From JBBDLF01 sp040879025 (GTDB lineage Bacteria > Pseudomonadota > Gammaproteobacteria > Pseudomonadales > Pseudohongiellaceae): a stretch of 53,013 bases of DNA. The first letter of the stretch is position 1. The number at the start of each line of letters is the position of its first letter. Location: assembly GCA_040879025.1 (NCBI GenBank), contig JBBDLF010000002.1, positions 1 to 53,013 of the forward strand. The letters run 5' to 3'. Positions 17,294-26,344 of this stretch are shown in pieces. The position numbers and the translations under genes were made by a program. The notes under the pieces were generated by a model. It was not told where the DNA came from, ran no database searches, and saw only the letters and a program-made list of their open reading frames with translations.

Positions 17294-18736
17294 GTGAACC
17301 CGACCCAGGAAAGCCGTTATGCACTGGTGGTCAAGAAGCAATGTCCCACCTGCGCGCTGATAGAGCCCCTGCTGGAACCACTGGACAAGCTGTACGGTTC
17401 GGCGCTTTCGGTTTATGTGCAGGATGATCCCGCCTTTGCCGCGACCGTAACCCAACCCGTCGATGACAGTTCACTGGAGTTCTCCTGGCGCCACCAGATT
17501 GAAATCGTGCCCACGCTAATCCATTTCCGTGGTGAGAACGAAGTGCAGCGCATTGCAGGCTGGGATAAAAAGCAGTGGCGGGAATTGACCGGCATTGCCG
17601 ATCTTGGCGAGGGGATAACCGACTTCCAGCCTGGCTGTGGTTCCCGAACCCAGGACCCGGGCATGGAAGAAACGCTGGCATTGAGGTTTGCTCAAAACCC
17701 ATTGCAATCGCGGGAATTGATGCTGGATGACTCCACCGATGCCATTGAGGCTTGTTATGACCATGGATGGACTGATGGGTTGCCTGTGGTACCGCCCACT
17801 CCCCTGCGCGTAATGCGCATGCTGAACGGCAGCGAGCGCGATCCCCGGGAAATCATCGGCGCGATTCCTCCGGACCTGGTTGCCTGCAGCGTCGAAAAAA
17901 TTGCCATCAACGCCGTCATGGCCGGCTGCAAACCGGAATATTTCCCGGTCGTGCTGGCCACGGTGGAAGCGGCGCTGCAAGACCCCTTCTGTCTCCACGG
18001 TTTGCTATGTACCACTTATTTTTCTTCGCCGGTCATTGTCGTCAACGGGCCGGTGTCCAGACATATCGGTATGAACTGGGGAATCAATGCGCTGGGCCAG
18101 GGCAACCGGGCCAACGCGACCATCGGTCGGGCCTTGCAATTGCTGGTGCGCAATGTCGGTGGCGGCATTCCGGGTGAAATCGATCGTGCCACACTCGGCA
18201 ACCCCGGCAAATACACTTATTGTTTCGCCGAGGATGAATCAGATGAGCATTGGCCGTCATTGGCGATGGATCGGGGTTTTGAACGCAAGGATTCGGTTGT
18301 GAATCTGTTCGCGGGCGACGGCCTGCAACCGATCGTGGATCAACGATCACGTACGGCCGACTCACTCAGCCGCAGCATGGCGCTCAGCCTGCGCAGCGTG
18401 GTGCATTGCAAACTGTTCCAGATGGCCGATGCGATTCTCGTGATCTGCCCTGAACACCGCCGTGTGTTCAAGGAAAGTGGCTGGAACAAGGCCGACGTGA
18501 AAGCCGCCTTGATTGAACATCTGCAGTTACCCGGCGCAGAGATTGTGCGCGGTGCCGGCAACATTGCCGAAGGCATGCCGGAAACCCTGAAAGACCAACG
18601 CCTGGCCAAATTTCGAGACGATGGTCTGCACATTGTCGCCGCCGGCGGCGATGCCGGCTTTTTTTCCGCTGTCATCGGAGGTTGGGTGGCGTCCGGAGAA
18701 AGAGGAAGCCAACTGGTCTCACAGCGGGTAAACTAG
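17294..18736 (+). CDS. thioredoxin-fold domain fused to a conserved C-terminal domain, partner of the UGSC selenoprotein
   Basis: The product has 480 residues from a GTG start. Residues about 5-105 look like a thioredoxin fold with CPTC at 17-20 and a cis-Pro element (IEIVPTLIHF). Residues about 145-480 form a separate domain starting GWTDGLPVVPPTP, with Cys-containing motifs (AVMAGCKPEYFPVV and GKYTYCFAEDE) and a glycine-rich end (IVAAGGDAGFFSAVIGGW). I recognise this C-terminal domain from uncharacterised proteins in other bacteria, and no reaction is known to me. The gene lies 91 bases ahead of the selenoprotein. A redox relay from the CPTC thiols to the Cys/Sec site of the neighbour is plausible inference. 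Confidence 0.75.
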   Translation: MNPTQESRYALVVKKQCPTCALIEPLLEPLDKLYGSALSVYVQDDPAFAATVTQPVDDSSLEFSWRHQIEIVPTLIHFRGENEVQRIAGWDKKQWRELTGIADLGEGITDFQPGCGSRTQDPGMEETLALRFAQNPLQSRELMLDDSTDAIEACYDHGWTDGLPVVPPTPLRVMRMLNGSERDPREIIGAIPPDLVACSVEKIAINAVMAGCKPEYFPVVLATVEAALQDPFCLHGLLCTTYFSSPVIVVNGPVSRHIGMNWGINALGQGNRANATIGRALQLLVRNVGGGIPGEIDRATLGNPGKYTYCFAEDESDEHWPSLAMDRGFERKDSVVNLFAGDGLQPIVDQRSRTADSLSRSMALSLRSVVHCKLFQMADAILVICPEHRRVFKESGWNKADVKAALIEHLQLPGAEIVRGAGNIAEGMPETLKDQRLAKFRDDGLHIVAAGGDAGFFSAVIGGWVASGERGSQLVSQRVN

Positions 18737-18827
18737 TGTCCTGTCCCATTAATGTGCACCATTTCAGCATGCCCTGAGGGGCTTGCGACAAGGCGCGGTC
18801 ACGCGCCAGCAACCGAGGAAACGAGCC

Positions 18828-19361
18828 ATGCCGAACGACGATGTACTGCTTGATCCAACCGGGGAATTGAACCCACCGCAGCGAAAACTGCAGAACCGCC
18901 TGACGGGCCTGCAAGGCAAGATCGTGGCGCTACTGGACATTTCAAAACCTCGCGGCAAAGAATTTCTGGATGTCATAGAAGGCCGTCTGCGGGAGCTTGG
19001 AGCAGAAGTGAAGCGTTATACAAAACCCACCTTCACAAGGATTGCGCCGACCAGTCTGAAACAGCAAATCAGCAGCGAAAGCGATGCGGTTATCATCGCG
19101 CTGGCCGACTGAGGTTCCTGCACGTCGTGCAGTTTGCATGACCTGGTGGACCTGGAAAGCCGGGGAATTCCTGGAGGGTTTGTGGCATCATCCGCTTTCG
19201 TGGACGCGGCGGCGGCTCAGGGCCGGTCGCTGGGTGTGCAGCCTAACGGACTGTTTGTGCCCCATCCGATTCAGGATCGCAGTGACGCGGAAATGATGGA
19301 ACTGACCCGGAATGCAATGGAGCCGGTGCTGGCACTGATATGCGACGCAGGAAATGATTAA
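18828..19361 (+). CDS. UGSC-family selenoprotein, in-frame UGA decoded as selenocysteine
   Basis: The product has 177 residues when the TGA at 19110-19112 is read as Sec. The frame before and after the TGA is continuous: Sec95 is followed by Gly-Ser-Cys (the U-G-S-C motif), then TSC and SLHDLVDLESRGIPGGFVAS. The N-terminal LLDPTGE motif and the alternating alpha/beta pattern match the UGSC family, in which Sec or Cys sits at this place. The start has GAGGAAA about eight bases upstream. A stem-loop begins six bases after the UGA. The selC gene is on the same contig. Automated callers would truncate this at residue 94 or start it downstream. The substrate is unknown; a thiol/selenol redox role is inferred from the motif and the thioredoxin-fused neighbour. 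Confidence 0.92.
19118..19132 (+). promoter_or_regulatory. candidate bacterial SECIS stem-loop
   Basis: CTGCAC-GTC-GTGCAG forms a perfect six-pair stem with a three-base loop beginning with G. It lies inside the coding region, with the loop G twelve bases after the UGA. Bacterial SECIS elements bind SelB and need a G early in a small apical loop at a set distance; this one is somewhat closer to the UGA than usual, so the exact element may differ. Confidence 0.55.
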
Positions 19362-19424
19362 CAGTGAGTTTTCAGAATGGCTGCAGCACGGCACCGCGGT
19401 CTGAGTAACCCGAAGGGGAAATCC

Positions 19425-20609
19425 ATGGTAAAAGAAGCAGTCATTGTATCCACGGCGAGAACGCCAATCGGCAAGGCCTACCGGGGCGCGTTCAACGATA
19501 CGGATGGACCGACTCTCGGCGCTCATGCAGTCCGTGAGGCGATAAAGCGAGCCGGCATCGAGCCGGGCGAAGTGGACGATGTGATCATGGGCTGCGCGGT
19601 GCAGCAAGGCAGTACAGGTTATAACATCGGCAGGCTGGTCGGCGTCGCGGCGGGTTTGCCGGACACGGTTTCCGGCATGAGCCTCGACCGCCAGTGCGCC
19701 TCGGGCATGATGGCGATTGCCACGGCCGCCAAACAGATTGTGATGGACAATATGCCGGTTGTGATCGGCGGTGGTCTGGAAACAATCAGCCTGGTACAAA
19801 ATGAGCACCGCAACTCCTATCGCACGCAGGACCCCAACGTGCTGAATAATTCCGAGCATGCCTACATGCCCATGCTTCAGACCGCCGAAGTCGTGGCCAA
19901 ACGTTACCAGGTAAGCCGCGAACAGCAGGACGAGTACAGCCTGCAAAGTCAGCGACGGACACACGCCGCGCAGGAGGCTGGCAGGTTCGATGCGGAAATC
20001 GTGCCGATGCCGTCCAGGATGATCCAAATCGACAAGGAAACCAAACAACAGAGCATTCATGAAGTCTGCCTCGAGAAAGATGAAGGCAATCGCCCCACTA
20101 CCACGCTGGAAGGCCTGTCCGGCCTGAAACCGGTGATAGAGGGTGGCACGATTACGGCCGGTAACGCCAGTCAGCTTTCAGACGGCGCGTCGGCCTGTGT
20201 ACTGATGGACTCGGCATTGGCGGAAAAAAAAGGATTGCAGCCACTGGGCGCCTACCGGGGTGTGGCGGTTGCAGGCCTGGCGCCCGATGAGATGGGCGTC
20301 GGCCCGATTTATGCCGTACCCAAATTGCTGCAACGTTTCGGATTGACAATGGACGACATCGGCCTATGGGAACTGAACGAAGCCTTTGCCGTGCAAGTGG
20401 TCTATTGCCGCGGGAAGCTGGGCATTCCCGATGAACTGCTCAACGTCGATGGCGGGGCTATCTCCATTGGTCATCCTTACGGCATGAGCGGCTCGCGGAT
20501 GGTGGCTCATGCGCTCATTGAAGGCAGGAGACGTGGCGCCAGGTATGTGGTGTGCACGATGTGTGTTGGCGGTGGCATGGGCGCGGCCGGCTTGTTTGAA
20601 GTTTATTAG
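19425..20609 (+). CDS. acetyl-CoA C-acetyltransferase (thiolase)
   Basis: The product has 394 residues. The ATG at 19425 is chosen because GGGGAA lies just upstream and the family starts with this MVKEAVIVSTARTP element. Catalytic residues are Cys91 (DRQCASG), His in SIGHPYG and Cys in CTMCVGGGMG; NEAF is also present. It interconverts two acetyl-CoA with acetoacetyl-CoA or cleaves 3-ketoacyl-CoA. It follows the selenoprotein by 63 bases in the same direction, so the two are probably co-transcribed. Confidence 0.9.
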   Translation: MVKEAVIVSTARTPIGKAYRGAFNDTDGPTLGAHAVREAIKRAGIEPGEVDDVIMGCAVQQGSTGYNIGRLVGVAAGLPDTVSGMSLDRQCASGMMAIATAAKQIVMDNMPVVIGGGLETISLVQNEHRNSYRTQDPNVLNNSEHAYMPMLQTAEVVAKRYQVSREQQDEYSLQSQRRTHAAQEAGRFDAEIVPMPSRMIQIDKETKQQSIHEVCLEKDEGNRPTTTLEGLSGLKPVIEGGTITAGNASQLSDGASACVLMDSALAEKKGLQPLGAYRGVAVAGLAPDEMGVGPIYAVPKLLQRFGLTMDDIGLWELNEAFAVQVVYCRGKLGIPDELLNVDGGAISIGHPYGMSGSRMVAHALIEGRRRGARYVVCTMCVGGGMGAAGLFEVY

Positions 20610-20619
20610 TGTCCGGCGG

Positions 20620-21738
20620 CTACTCTGATAACGATTCCAGCGCCGGCAACAGGTCCTTGCCGAGCGCCTTCGCCACCGCTTCGTGGGTAACGCCACCCCG
20701 GTGTATGTTCAACCCATTGCGAAGGTGTTCGTCCTCCCGCAGCGCTTCCAACACCCCTTTGTTCGCCAGTTTGCTGATCACGGGTAACGTTGCGTTGCAC
20801 AGCGCATAGGTCGACGTTTTCGGAACAGCGCCGGGAATATTGGCCACACAATAATGTACTATCCCGTCGACGAGGTAAGTCGGGTCATCATGCCGAGTGG
20901 GACGGCTGGTTTCGAAACAGCCTCCCTGGTCTATGGCGACATCCACCAGCACCGATCCGCGTTTCATCAGTTTCAGCATTTCCCGGCTGATCAGCCTGGG
21001 AGCGGAGCCCCCCGGGACCAGAGCCGCGCCAATCACGACATCCACTTCGGGAAGTTGCCTTTCAATGGAACCGGGGGTGGATAACAGCGTATCTATCTTG
21101 CCCCAGAACAATTGTTCAATTTGTCGCAGTTTATCAGGGCTCAGATCCATAATGGTAACTCGTGCCCCTAAACCTGCCGCCATTCTGGCTGCGTTCACTC
21201 CCACCACGCCGGCACCGAGAATCAATATCTTTCCGGGAAGCACCCCGGGTGCGCCCGGCAACAATACGCCACTGCCTCCCTGGCTGGTTTCCAGGCTGTG
21301 TGCGGCGGCCTGAATGGCCATGCGTCCAGCCACTTCACTCATCGGGATGAGCAAGGGCAGCCCGCCATGGCTGTCGGTCACAGTCTCATAGGCGATGCAC
21401 GTAACACCAGAACCCAGAAGCGCTTCGGCGATCTCACGATAAGCGGCCAGGTGCAGATAGGTGAAAATCGCCTGGCCGGCCCGCAATCGAGCGCATTCCT
21501 CAAGCTGCGGCTCCTTGACCTTGACGATCAGTTCCGCGTCCCGGTAAACCTCATCGGCACGATCCGTCAGCCGTGCCCCCCCCTTCGCGTAAGCCTCATC
21601 GCTCATCCCGATGGCTGTCGCGGCATCACGCTCCACGATGACGGTATGCCCTTTTTCGGTAAGCAGCCTGACACTTTCCGGCGTCATGCCCACACGCCGT
21701 TCGCCTGCCTTGATCTCCCTGGGGACTCCGACAATCAT
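20620..21738 (-). CDS. ald: alanine dehydrogenase
   Basis: The product has 372 residues, the normal length. The ATG at 21738 follows GGAG by about eight bases; a GTG four codons earlier is less likely. The N-terminal signature MIVGVPREIKAGERRVGMTP carries the pyruvate-binding Arg, Lys and His of the family (KVKEP and TYLHLA) and the NAD fold GAGVVGVNAARMA. It catalyses reversible NAD-dependent deamination of L-alanine to pyruvate and ammonia. It is convergent with the thiolase, with only 10 bases between the two stops. Confidence 0.94.
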   Translation of the reverse strand: MIVGVPREIKAGERRVGMTPESVRLLTEKGHTVIVERDAATAIGMSDEAYAKGGARLTDRADEVYRDAELIVKVKEPQLEECARLRAGQAIFTYLHLAAYREIAEALLGSGVTCIAYETVTDSHGGLPLLIPMSEVAGRMAIQAAAHSLETSQGGSGVLLPGAPGVLPGKILILGAGVVGVNAARMAAGLGARVTIMDLSPDKLRQIEQLFWGKIDTLLSTPGSIERQLPEVDVVIGAALVPGGSAPRLISREMLKLMKRGSVLVDVAIDQGGCFETSRPTRHDDPTYLVDGIVHYCVANIPGAVPKTSTYALCNATLPVISKLANKGVLEALREDEHLRNGLNIHRGGVTHEAVAKALGKDLLPALESLSE

Positions 21739-22080
21739 ATGACTCTCCACGCGTTTGATATCCGGGCTAAATCGGACAATTAAGTAATTTCAGAATACAG
21801 ACCGCAAAAATCAGTATTCGATTTATAAAGGCCGGCTTATTTCATTATCGCTACGGGAATGCAGGCACCATGCTGCTTTTTTACAAAATCAGCTTCATCC
21901 AACATCCCTCGTCTATAGAGAAATGTGGCAATTTGTAGCAGCGAAGTGAGCCGCGTATACAGGCCGGATTGCGCCTGTTATGTTTTAACCACAGCCGCGT
22001 TACCGGAGATTTCGACTCAGGTAACAGGCCGGACGCAGGTCCCGAACATTTCATTCAGATTGTAAATAAAAGGATGTTCC
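21739..22080. other. intergenic region between divergent ald and the EAL gene
   Basis: This 342-base stretch holds the promoters of both flanking genes. I see no open frame with coding character, no RNA gene and no strong inverted repeat in it. An AGGATG element just before 22081 serves as ribosome-binding site for the EAL gene. Confidence 0.5.
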
Positions 22081-23784
22081 ATGTTTTTGAGCAACTGGAT
22101 TAAATGGTTTGAAGCACGTGAAGTCACTGTATCCCGTTATTTCGCAACTCTGACTTTGACGCTGCTCGTTGGCGTGACTGTCCTGGTTTATACCACCGGT
22201 GGCATCCGCTACGTTTACTCGCATTCAATGTATATTCCTGTCGTTCTGGGGGCTCTGGTGTATGGCCTGCGCGGCGGAGTCGTCGTGGCTCTGCTGGGGG
22301 GCGTGGCACTCGGTCCGCTTATGCCCATCGACACGCTTACGGGGGAAATGCAGCCAACGGTGAACTGGTTGTACCGAACCCTGTTCTTCGTCATCATCGG
22401 CGCCCTGGTCGGGTCGGCTTCCGACCTGCTACGAGTTTACATCCATCAGATTCGCTGGCAACTGGTGCATAATGTGTTCACGCTATTGCCCAATAAAGTC
22501 GCGCTGCTGAACAGGCTGAACCGTGATCATGAGTTGTTGGTCAACCAGTCGGCGCAGCTCTATCTGATCGATATTTCGAACCTGGAAGAACTTTCCCTGC
22601 AGCTCGGACAGGATTTCAGCCGTACGGCGGTGATTCAGACTGAACAGAGCCTACGGGAGAATCTGGCTTGTGAAACGGAAATCTATCAACCGCGATTCAA
22701 CCATCTGGCGGTCCTGGTGCCAAACAGCCTTCAAGCGGCGTTCGGGAACTTTGTGCCGCAAATGGAATGCGCTTTTTCCTCTCCCGTCACGTTTGAAGGC
22801 ATTCCCGTTCTGCTGGAATTCCATTGCGGCAGCTTGCCTATTGATGACGTTGCCAGCGACCCTGACGGTTACATGCGCAAAGCGGAAATCTGTTTGAGTG
22901 AAGGGCACGCTCGTCAGATCAGGCATCTGCGTTACTCCCCTGAATTGCAAACCCTGTCCCGCCAGAATATTGAATTGCTGGGCATGTTCAAACAAGCATT
23001 GGACGAGGATATATTGACACTGCATTACCAGCCAAAATATGAGCTGTCCACCCGCAGAATTATCGGTGTAGAGGCATTGCTGCGCTGGACCGACAGCGAA
23101 CGCGGAGCCATCTCACCGGGGGCGTTCATCCCGATAGTGGAAGGAAGCATGTTGATGCACCGGCTCACTACCTGGGTGATTGACAAGGCACTGCGCGAAT
23201 TCAAGGACTTCCGCAAAGTGGGACTCGAACTACAGAATGTCGCGGTGAACATTTCGGCGACCAACCTGCACTCACCTGACTTTGTCAGCGAGGTGAAATC
23301 ACTGCTGCGGAAGTACGCTTTGCCTCCACACGTGCTGGAGCTGGAGCTGACAGAAAACGCTGTAATGAAGGATTTCGCACTGGCCACCGAGGTGCTCAGG
23401 CAACTGGCGAACCACGGTGTGGTGATTTCAATCGATGACTTTGGCACCGGGTATTGTTCGTTGCAGTATCTGGATGAACTTCCCGTCAGCGCGCTGAAAA
23501 TTGACCAGATGTTCATTCGCACGCTGCTTGACGAACAAAGCAAACAGCATATCGTGCGAGCCACGATTGGGCTGGCGAAAGATCTGGGCCTGGAAATTGT
23601 CGCGGAGGGCATCGAACTCGAAGCGGTGGAGCCACTGTTGCAATCCATGGGTTGCACGGCCGGACAGGGTTATTTTTACTGCCGTCCGTTGCCCGCGCTG
23701 GAACTGCGCCATTTCATCACCCAGGCTTGCCAGGGCAGCGCATTCCCACCGTCCCGCAGGCCCGCTCCAGCCCGATTGCCTTGA
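22081..23784 (+). CDS. membrane-anchored EAL-domain protein with degenerate GGDEF-like region
   Basis: The product has 567 residues. The N-terminal 120 residues contain three or four membrane helices. Residues about 130-290 have the fold position of a GGDEF domain but lack the GG(D/E)EF motif, so no diguanylate cyclase activity is expected. The EAL domain (about 300-550) keeps the key elements: YQPKY, EALLRW, NIS, ELTE, DDFGTGYCSL, KID and the loop-6 EGIE. It probably hydrolyses cyclic di-GMP to pGpG and so affects motility or adhesion. It stands alone. Confidence 0.9.
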   Translation: MFLSNWIKWFEAREVTVSRYFATLTLTLLVGVTVLVYTTGGIRYVYSHSMYIPVVLGALVYGLRGGVVVALLGGVALGPLMPIDTLTGEMQPTVNWLYRTLFFVIIGALVGSASDLLRVYIHQIRWQLVHNVFTLLPNKVALLNRLNRDHELLVNQSAQLYLIDISNLEELSLQLGQDFSRTAVIQTEQSLRENLACETEIYQPRFNHLAVLVPNSLQAAFGNFVPQMECAFSSPVTFEGIPVLLEFHCGSLPIDDVASDPDGYMRKAEICLSEGHARQIRHLRYSPELQTLSRQNIELLGMFKQALDEDILTLHYQPKYELSTRRIIGVEALLRWTDSERGAISPGAFIPIVEGSMLMHRLTTWVIDKALREFKDFRKVGLELQNVAVNISATNLHSPDFVSEVKSLLRKYALPPHVLELELTENAVMKDFALATEVLRQLANHGVVISIDDFGTGYCSLQYLDELPVSALKIDQMFIRTLLDEQSKQHIVRATIGLAKDLGLEIVAEGIELEAVEPLLQSMGCTAGQGYFYCRPLPALELRHFITQACQGSAFPPSRRPAPARLP

Positions 23785-23934
23785 TAATGGTTGCCGACTG
23801 GGTTAATGTCGGAGTGCTTTTGGCGTTCAGTGGTCAGTAAAAAATATCACGCGAAACCGAGGCCCGACTACATGATTAACGTAAAAGGACCGGATTCCCA
23901 GAACATCGCCCTATCAAAAAAAGTGTCAAAAATA

Positions 23935-25179
23935 ATGAATAAAATCAAACACTTTTCCATTCCAGCCTTGCTCATCACCCTTTTGGCGGGCTCCGCCGCC
24001 AGCGCCCAGGATCCGGTCCGCATCGGCTTTATCGACCCTCTGAGCGGATCCTTCGCCAGCGTCGGCAACAGCGGGCTCAAACAATTGCAGTTCGCCGCGG
24101 ACTACCTGTTCAACTCTCAGGGTGGAATTCTTGGCGGCAGGCAGATCGAGATCGTCCCCCTGGACAACAAGCAAAGTCCGACCGACACCCAACTGCAATT
24201 CCAGCGGGCGGTGGGCGGTGGAATCCAGTTTGTTTTTCAGGGTAACAGTTCCGCGGTTGCCAACGCCCTGAATTCAACCATCACCCGGCACAACCGTCGT
24301 AATCCTGAACAGCGGGTTCTGCAAATCAATTATTCCGCCGTGGACCCGGTGCTGACGGAAGAGAATTGCAGTTTCTGGCATTTTCGCTTTGACGCTCACG
24401 CAAATATGAAACTGGATACCCTGACTGACTATATTACGCAAAATACCGACTTAAAGAGTATCTACGTCATCGGACAGGATTATTCTTTCGGCCAGGTGGT
24501 CGCGGACACCTCAGTGGAACTTTTAAACCAGAAGCGCCCGGACATTGAAATAGTCGGTAACGAATTTCACCCCATCGGCCAGGTCAAGGATTTCACACCC
24601 TATGTCACCAAGATCGTCGCCTCGGGAGCCGATGCGGTAATCACCGGCAATTTTGGCGCCGACATGGTATCCCTGGCGCGGAGCATTATCGACTCGGGGC
24701 TGGACATCCCTGTTTATACTTTCTACGCGGCTTACGACGGCATCACCGCCACACTCGGAGAAGGCGGCAAGGATCAGATTTTCCTGGTGCATAACGACCA
24801 TGCCAATCCCATCCAGTCCACCGAGCGGCTTGAATACACTCGCGCTTTCAAAGCCGCCAACCCGAATAATGACTTAACGCAACCGCGTATCACCACTGCC
24901 CTTCAGATGGTCGTCGCCGCGATGGAAAAAACACAGAGCACCGATCCTTATGACGTCGCCCTGGCCATGGAAGACATGCGGTTCACTACCCTTACAGGGG
25001 AAGAAGTCTGGATGCGCGGTGATGACCACCAGATTATTCAATCCTTGCACATTTCCCGCCACACCGATGAAGGCATCCAGGTTGACGCTGACAATTCCGG
25101 CTTTGGATTACTGACGGAATTCAGTGTTCCCATGGAAGAGACCGTCATGGAAACCAGCTGTCGCATGAGGCGTCCTTAG
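23935..25179 (+). CDS. branched-chain amino-acid/amide ABC transporter, periplasmic binding protein
   Basis: The product has 414 residues from the ATG at 23935, chosen because it begins a clear Sec signal peptide (MNKIKHFSIPALLITLLAG, cleavage after SAASA). The mature part begins QDPVRIGFIDPLSGSFASVG, typical of the LivK/type I periplasmic-binding family. There is no strong ribosome-binding site. It delivers the ligand to the permeases encoded downstream. The ligand is not determined; leucine-type amino acids, amides and urea are all known for the family. Confidence 0.9.
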   Translation: MNKIKHFSIPALLITLLAGSAASAQDPVRIGFIDPLSGSFASVGNSGLKQLQFAADYLFNSQGGILGGRQIEIVPLDNKQSPTDTQLQFQRAVGGGIQFVFQGNSSAVANALNSTITRHNRRNPEQRVLQINYSAVDPVLTEENCSFWHFRFDAHANMKLDTLTDYITQNTDLKSIYVIGQDYSFGQVVADTSVELLNQKRPDIEIVGNEFHPIGQVKDFTPYVTKIVASGADAVITGNFGADMVSLARSIIDSGLDIPVYTFYAAYDGITATLGEGGKDQIFLVHNDHANPIQSTERLEYTRAFKAANPNNDLTQPRITTALQMVVAAMEKTQSTDPYDVALAMEDMRFTTLTGEEVWMRGDDHQIIQSLHISRHTDEGIQVDADNSGFGLLTEFSVPMEETVMETSCRMRRP

Positions 25180-25238
25180 AGAGGTTCCAGAATCACTGGA
25201 ACAGGGTAGTCATGGGGGGCGCCTGAGCCGACACCGAT

Positions 25239-26344
25239 ATGCTTGAAGTTTTTATCTTCGCCACCTTGAATGGCCTGGTCACCGGCCTGTTGCTGTTCAT
25301 GCTCGCCAGTGGCCTCACTCTCATTTTCAGCATGATGGGCGTACTGAATTTCGCTCATGCCAGTTTTTACATGCTGGGGGCCTATTTCGCTTTCTCCATC
25401 AGCCAGTACATTGGTTTCTGGGGCGGACTATTATTCGCGCCGGTTATTGTCGGGTTTGCCGGTGCCCTGGTTGAACGCTACGGCCTTCGCCGCGTGCACA
25501 AGTCCGGTCATGTCGCGGAACTGATCTTTACCTTCGGTCTCGCCTTCCTGATCGAGGAGACGGTGCAATTTTTCTGGGGACGCGCCACCCAGAACTACCA
25601 GTCACCCGAGATACTGAATTTCGCGCTTTTCACTCTGTTCGGCCAGGAGTTTTCCGCCTACCGGGCGTTCATGATCGCCATCTCCATCAGTATTTTCATC
25701 GGTCTGTACTACGTACTCACCCGCAGCCGCGTCGGTATAATCATTCAGGCCGCGATCACGCATCCTCATACTGTCAATAACCTCGGCCACAACGTCCCCT
25801 TCATTTTCTGTGCCGTGTTCGGTGTCGGCACGGCCCTGGCCGGGCTGGCCGGTGTCATCGCCGGTCCTGTGCTGACCACATTCCCCGGCATGGCGCTGGT
25901 CCTGGGTAGCATTGTATTTGTCATTGTCGTTATCGGCGGGNNNNNNNNNNNNNNNNNNNNNNNNNNNNNNNNNNNNNNNNNNNNNNNNNNNNNNNNNNNN
26001 NNNNNNNNNNNNNNNNNNNNNNNNNNNNNNNNNNNNNNNNCGGCATGGCGCTGGTCCTGGGTAGCATTGTATTTGTCATTGTCGTTATCGGCGGGCTGGG
26101 TTCTCTGTTCGGGGCGTTTGTCGCCTCGTTGCTTATCGGTCTGCTGCAGTCATACGCCATCGCCTCAAACGTCGGCATGCCGGACTTGCTGAACTGGATT
26201 GGTGTGTCCTTTGATCGTGATCATCCCCTGAACGATATCTGGACAATAACCCTGCCACAGATTGCACCGCTGTTGCCATTCCTGTTGCTGGTGCTGATTC
26301 TGATTTTCAAGCCCAACGGCCTGTTCGGAAAACGGGAGACTTGA
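25239..26344 (+). CDS. branched-chain amino-acid/amide ABC permease LivH-type (contains an artefactual gap)
   Basis: The gene is interrupted by 100 N at 25941-26040. The 55 bases before the gap (25886-25940) are repeated exactly after it (26041-26095). Removing the gap plus one copy (155 bases) joins both parts in frame and gives 316 residues, the normal LivH size, with about eight membrane helices and the GLGSLFGAFVASLLIG element after the joint. It forms the first membrane subunit of the transporter. Its stop overlaps the next start (TGATG). Confidence 0.9.
25941..26040. other. assembly gap (100 N) with duplicated flanks
   Basis: One hundred unresolved bases are flanked by identical 55-base sequences, showing that two overlapping contig ends were joined with a fixed-length spacer. 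The true sequence most likely has no gap here. Confidence 0.95.

Noticed and set aside
19134..19361. Separate small gene after the TGA
   Set aside because: It is the C-terminal part of the UGSC selenoprotein in the same frame; the sequence just before it contains the family motif.
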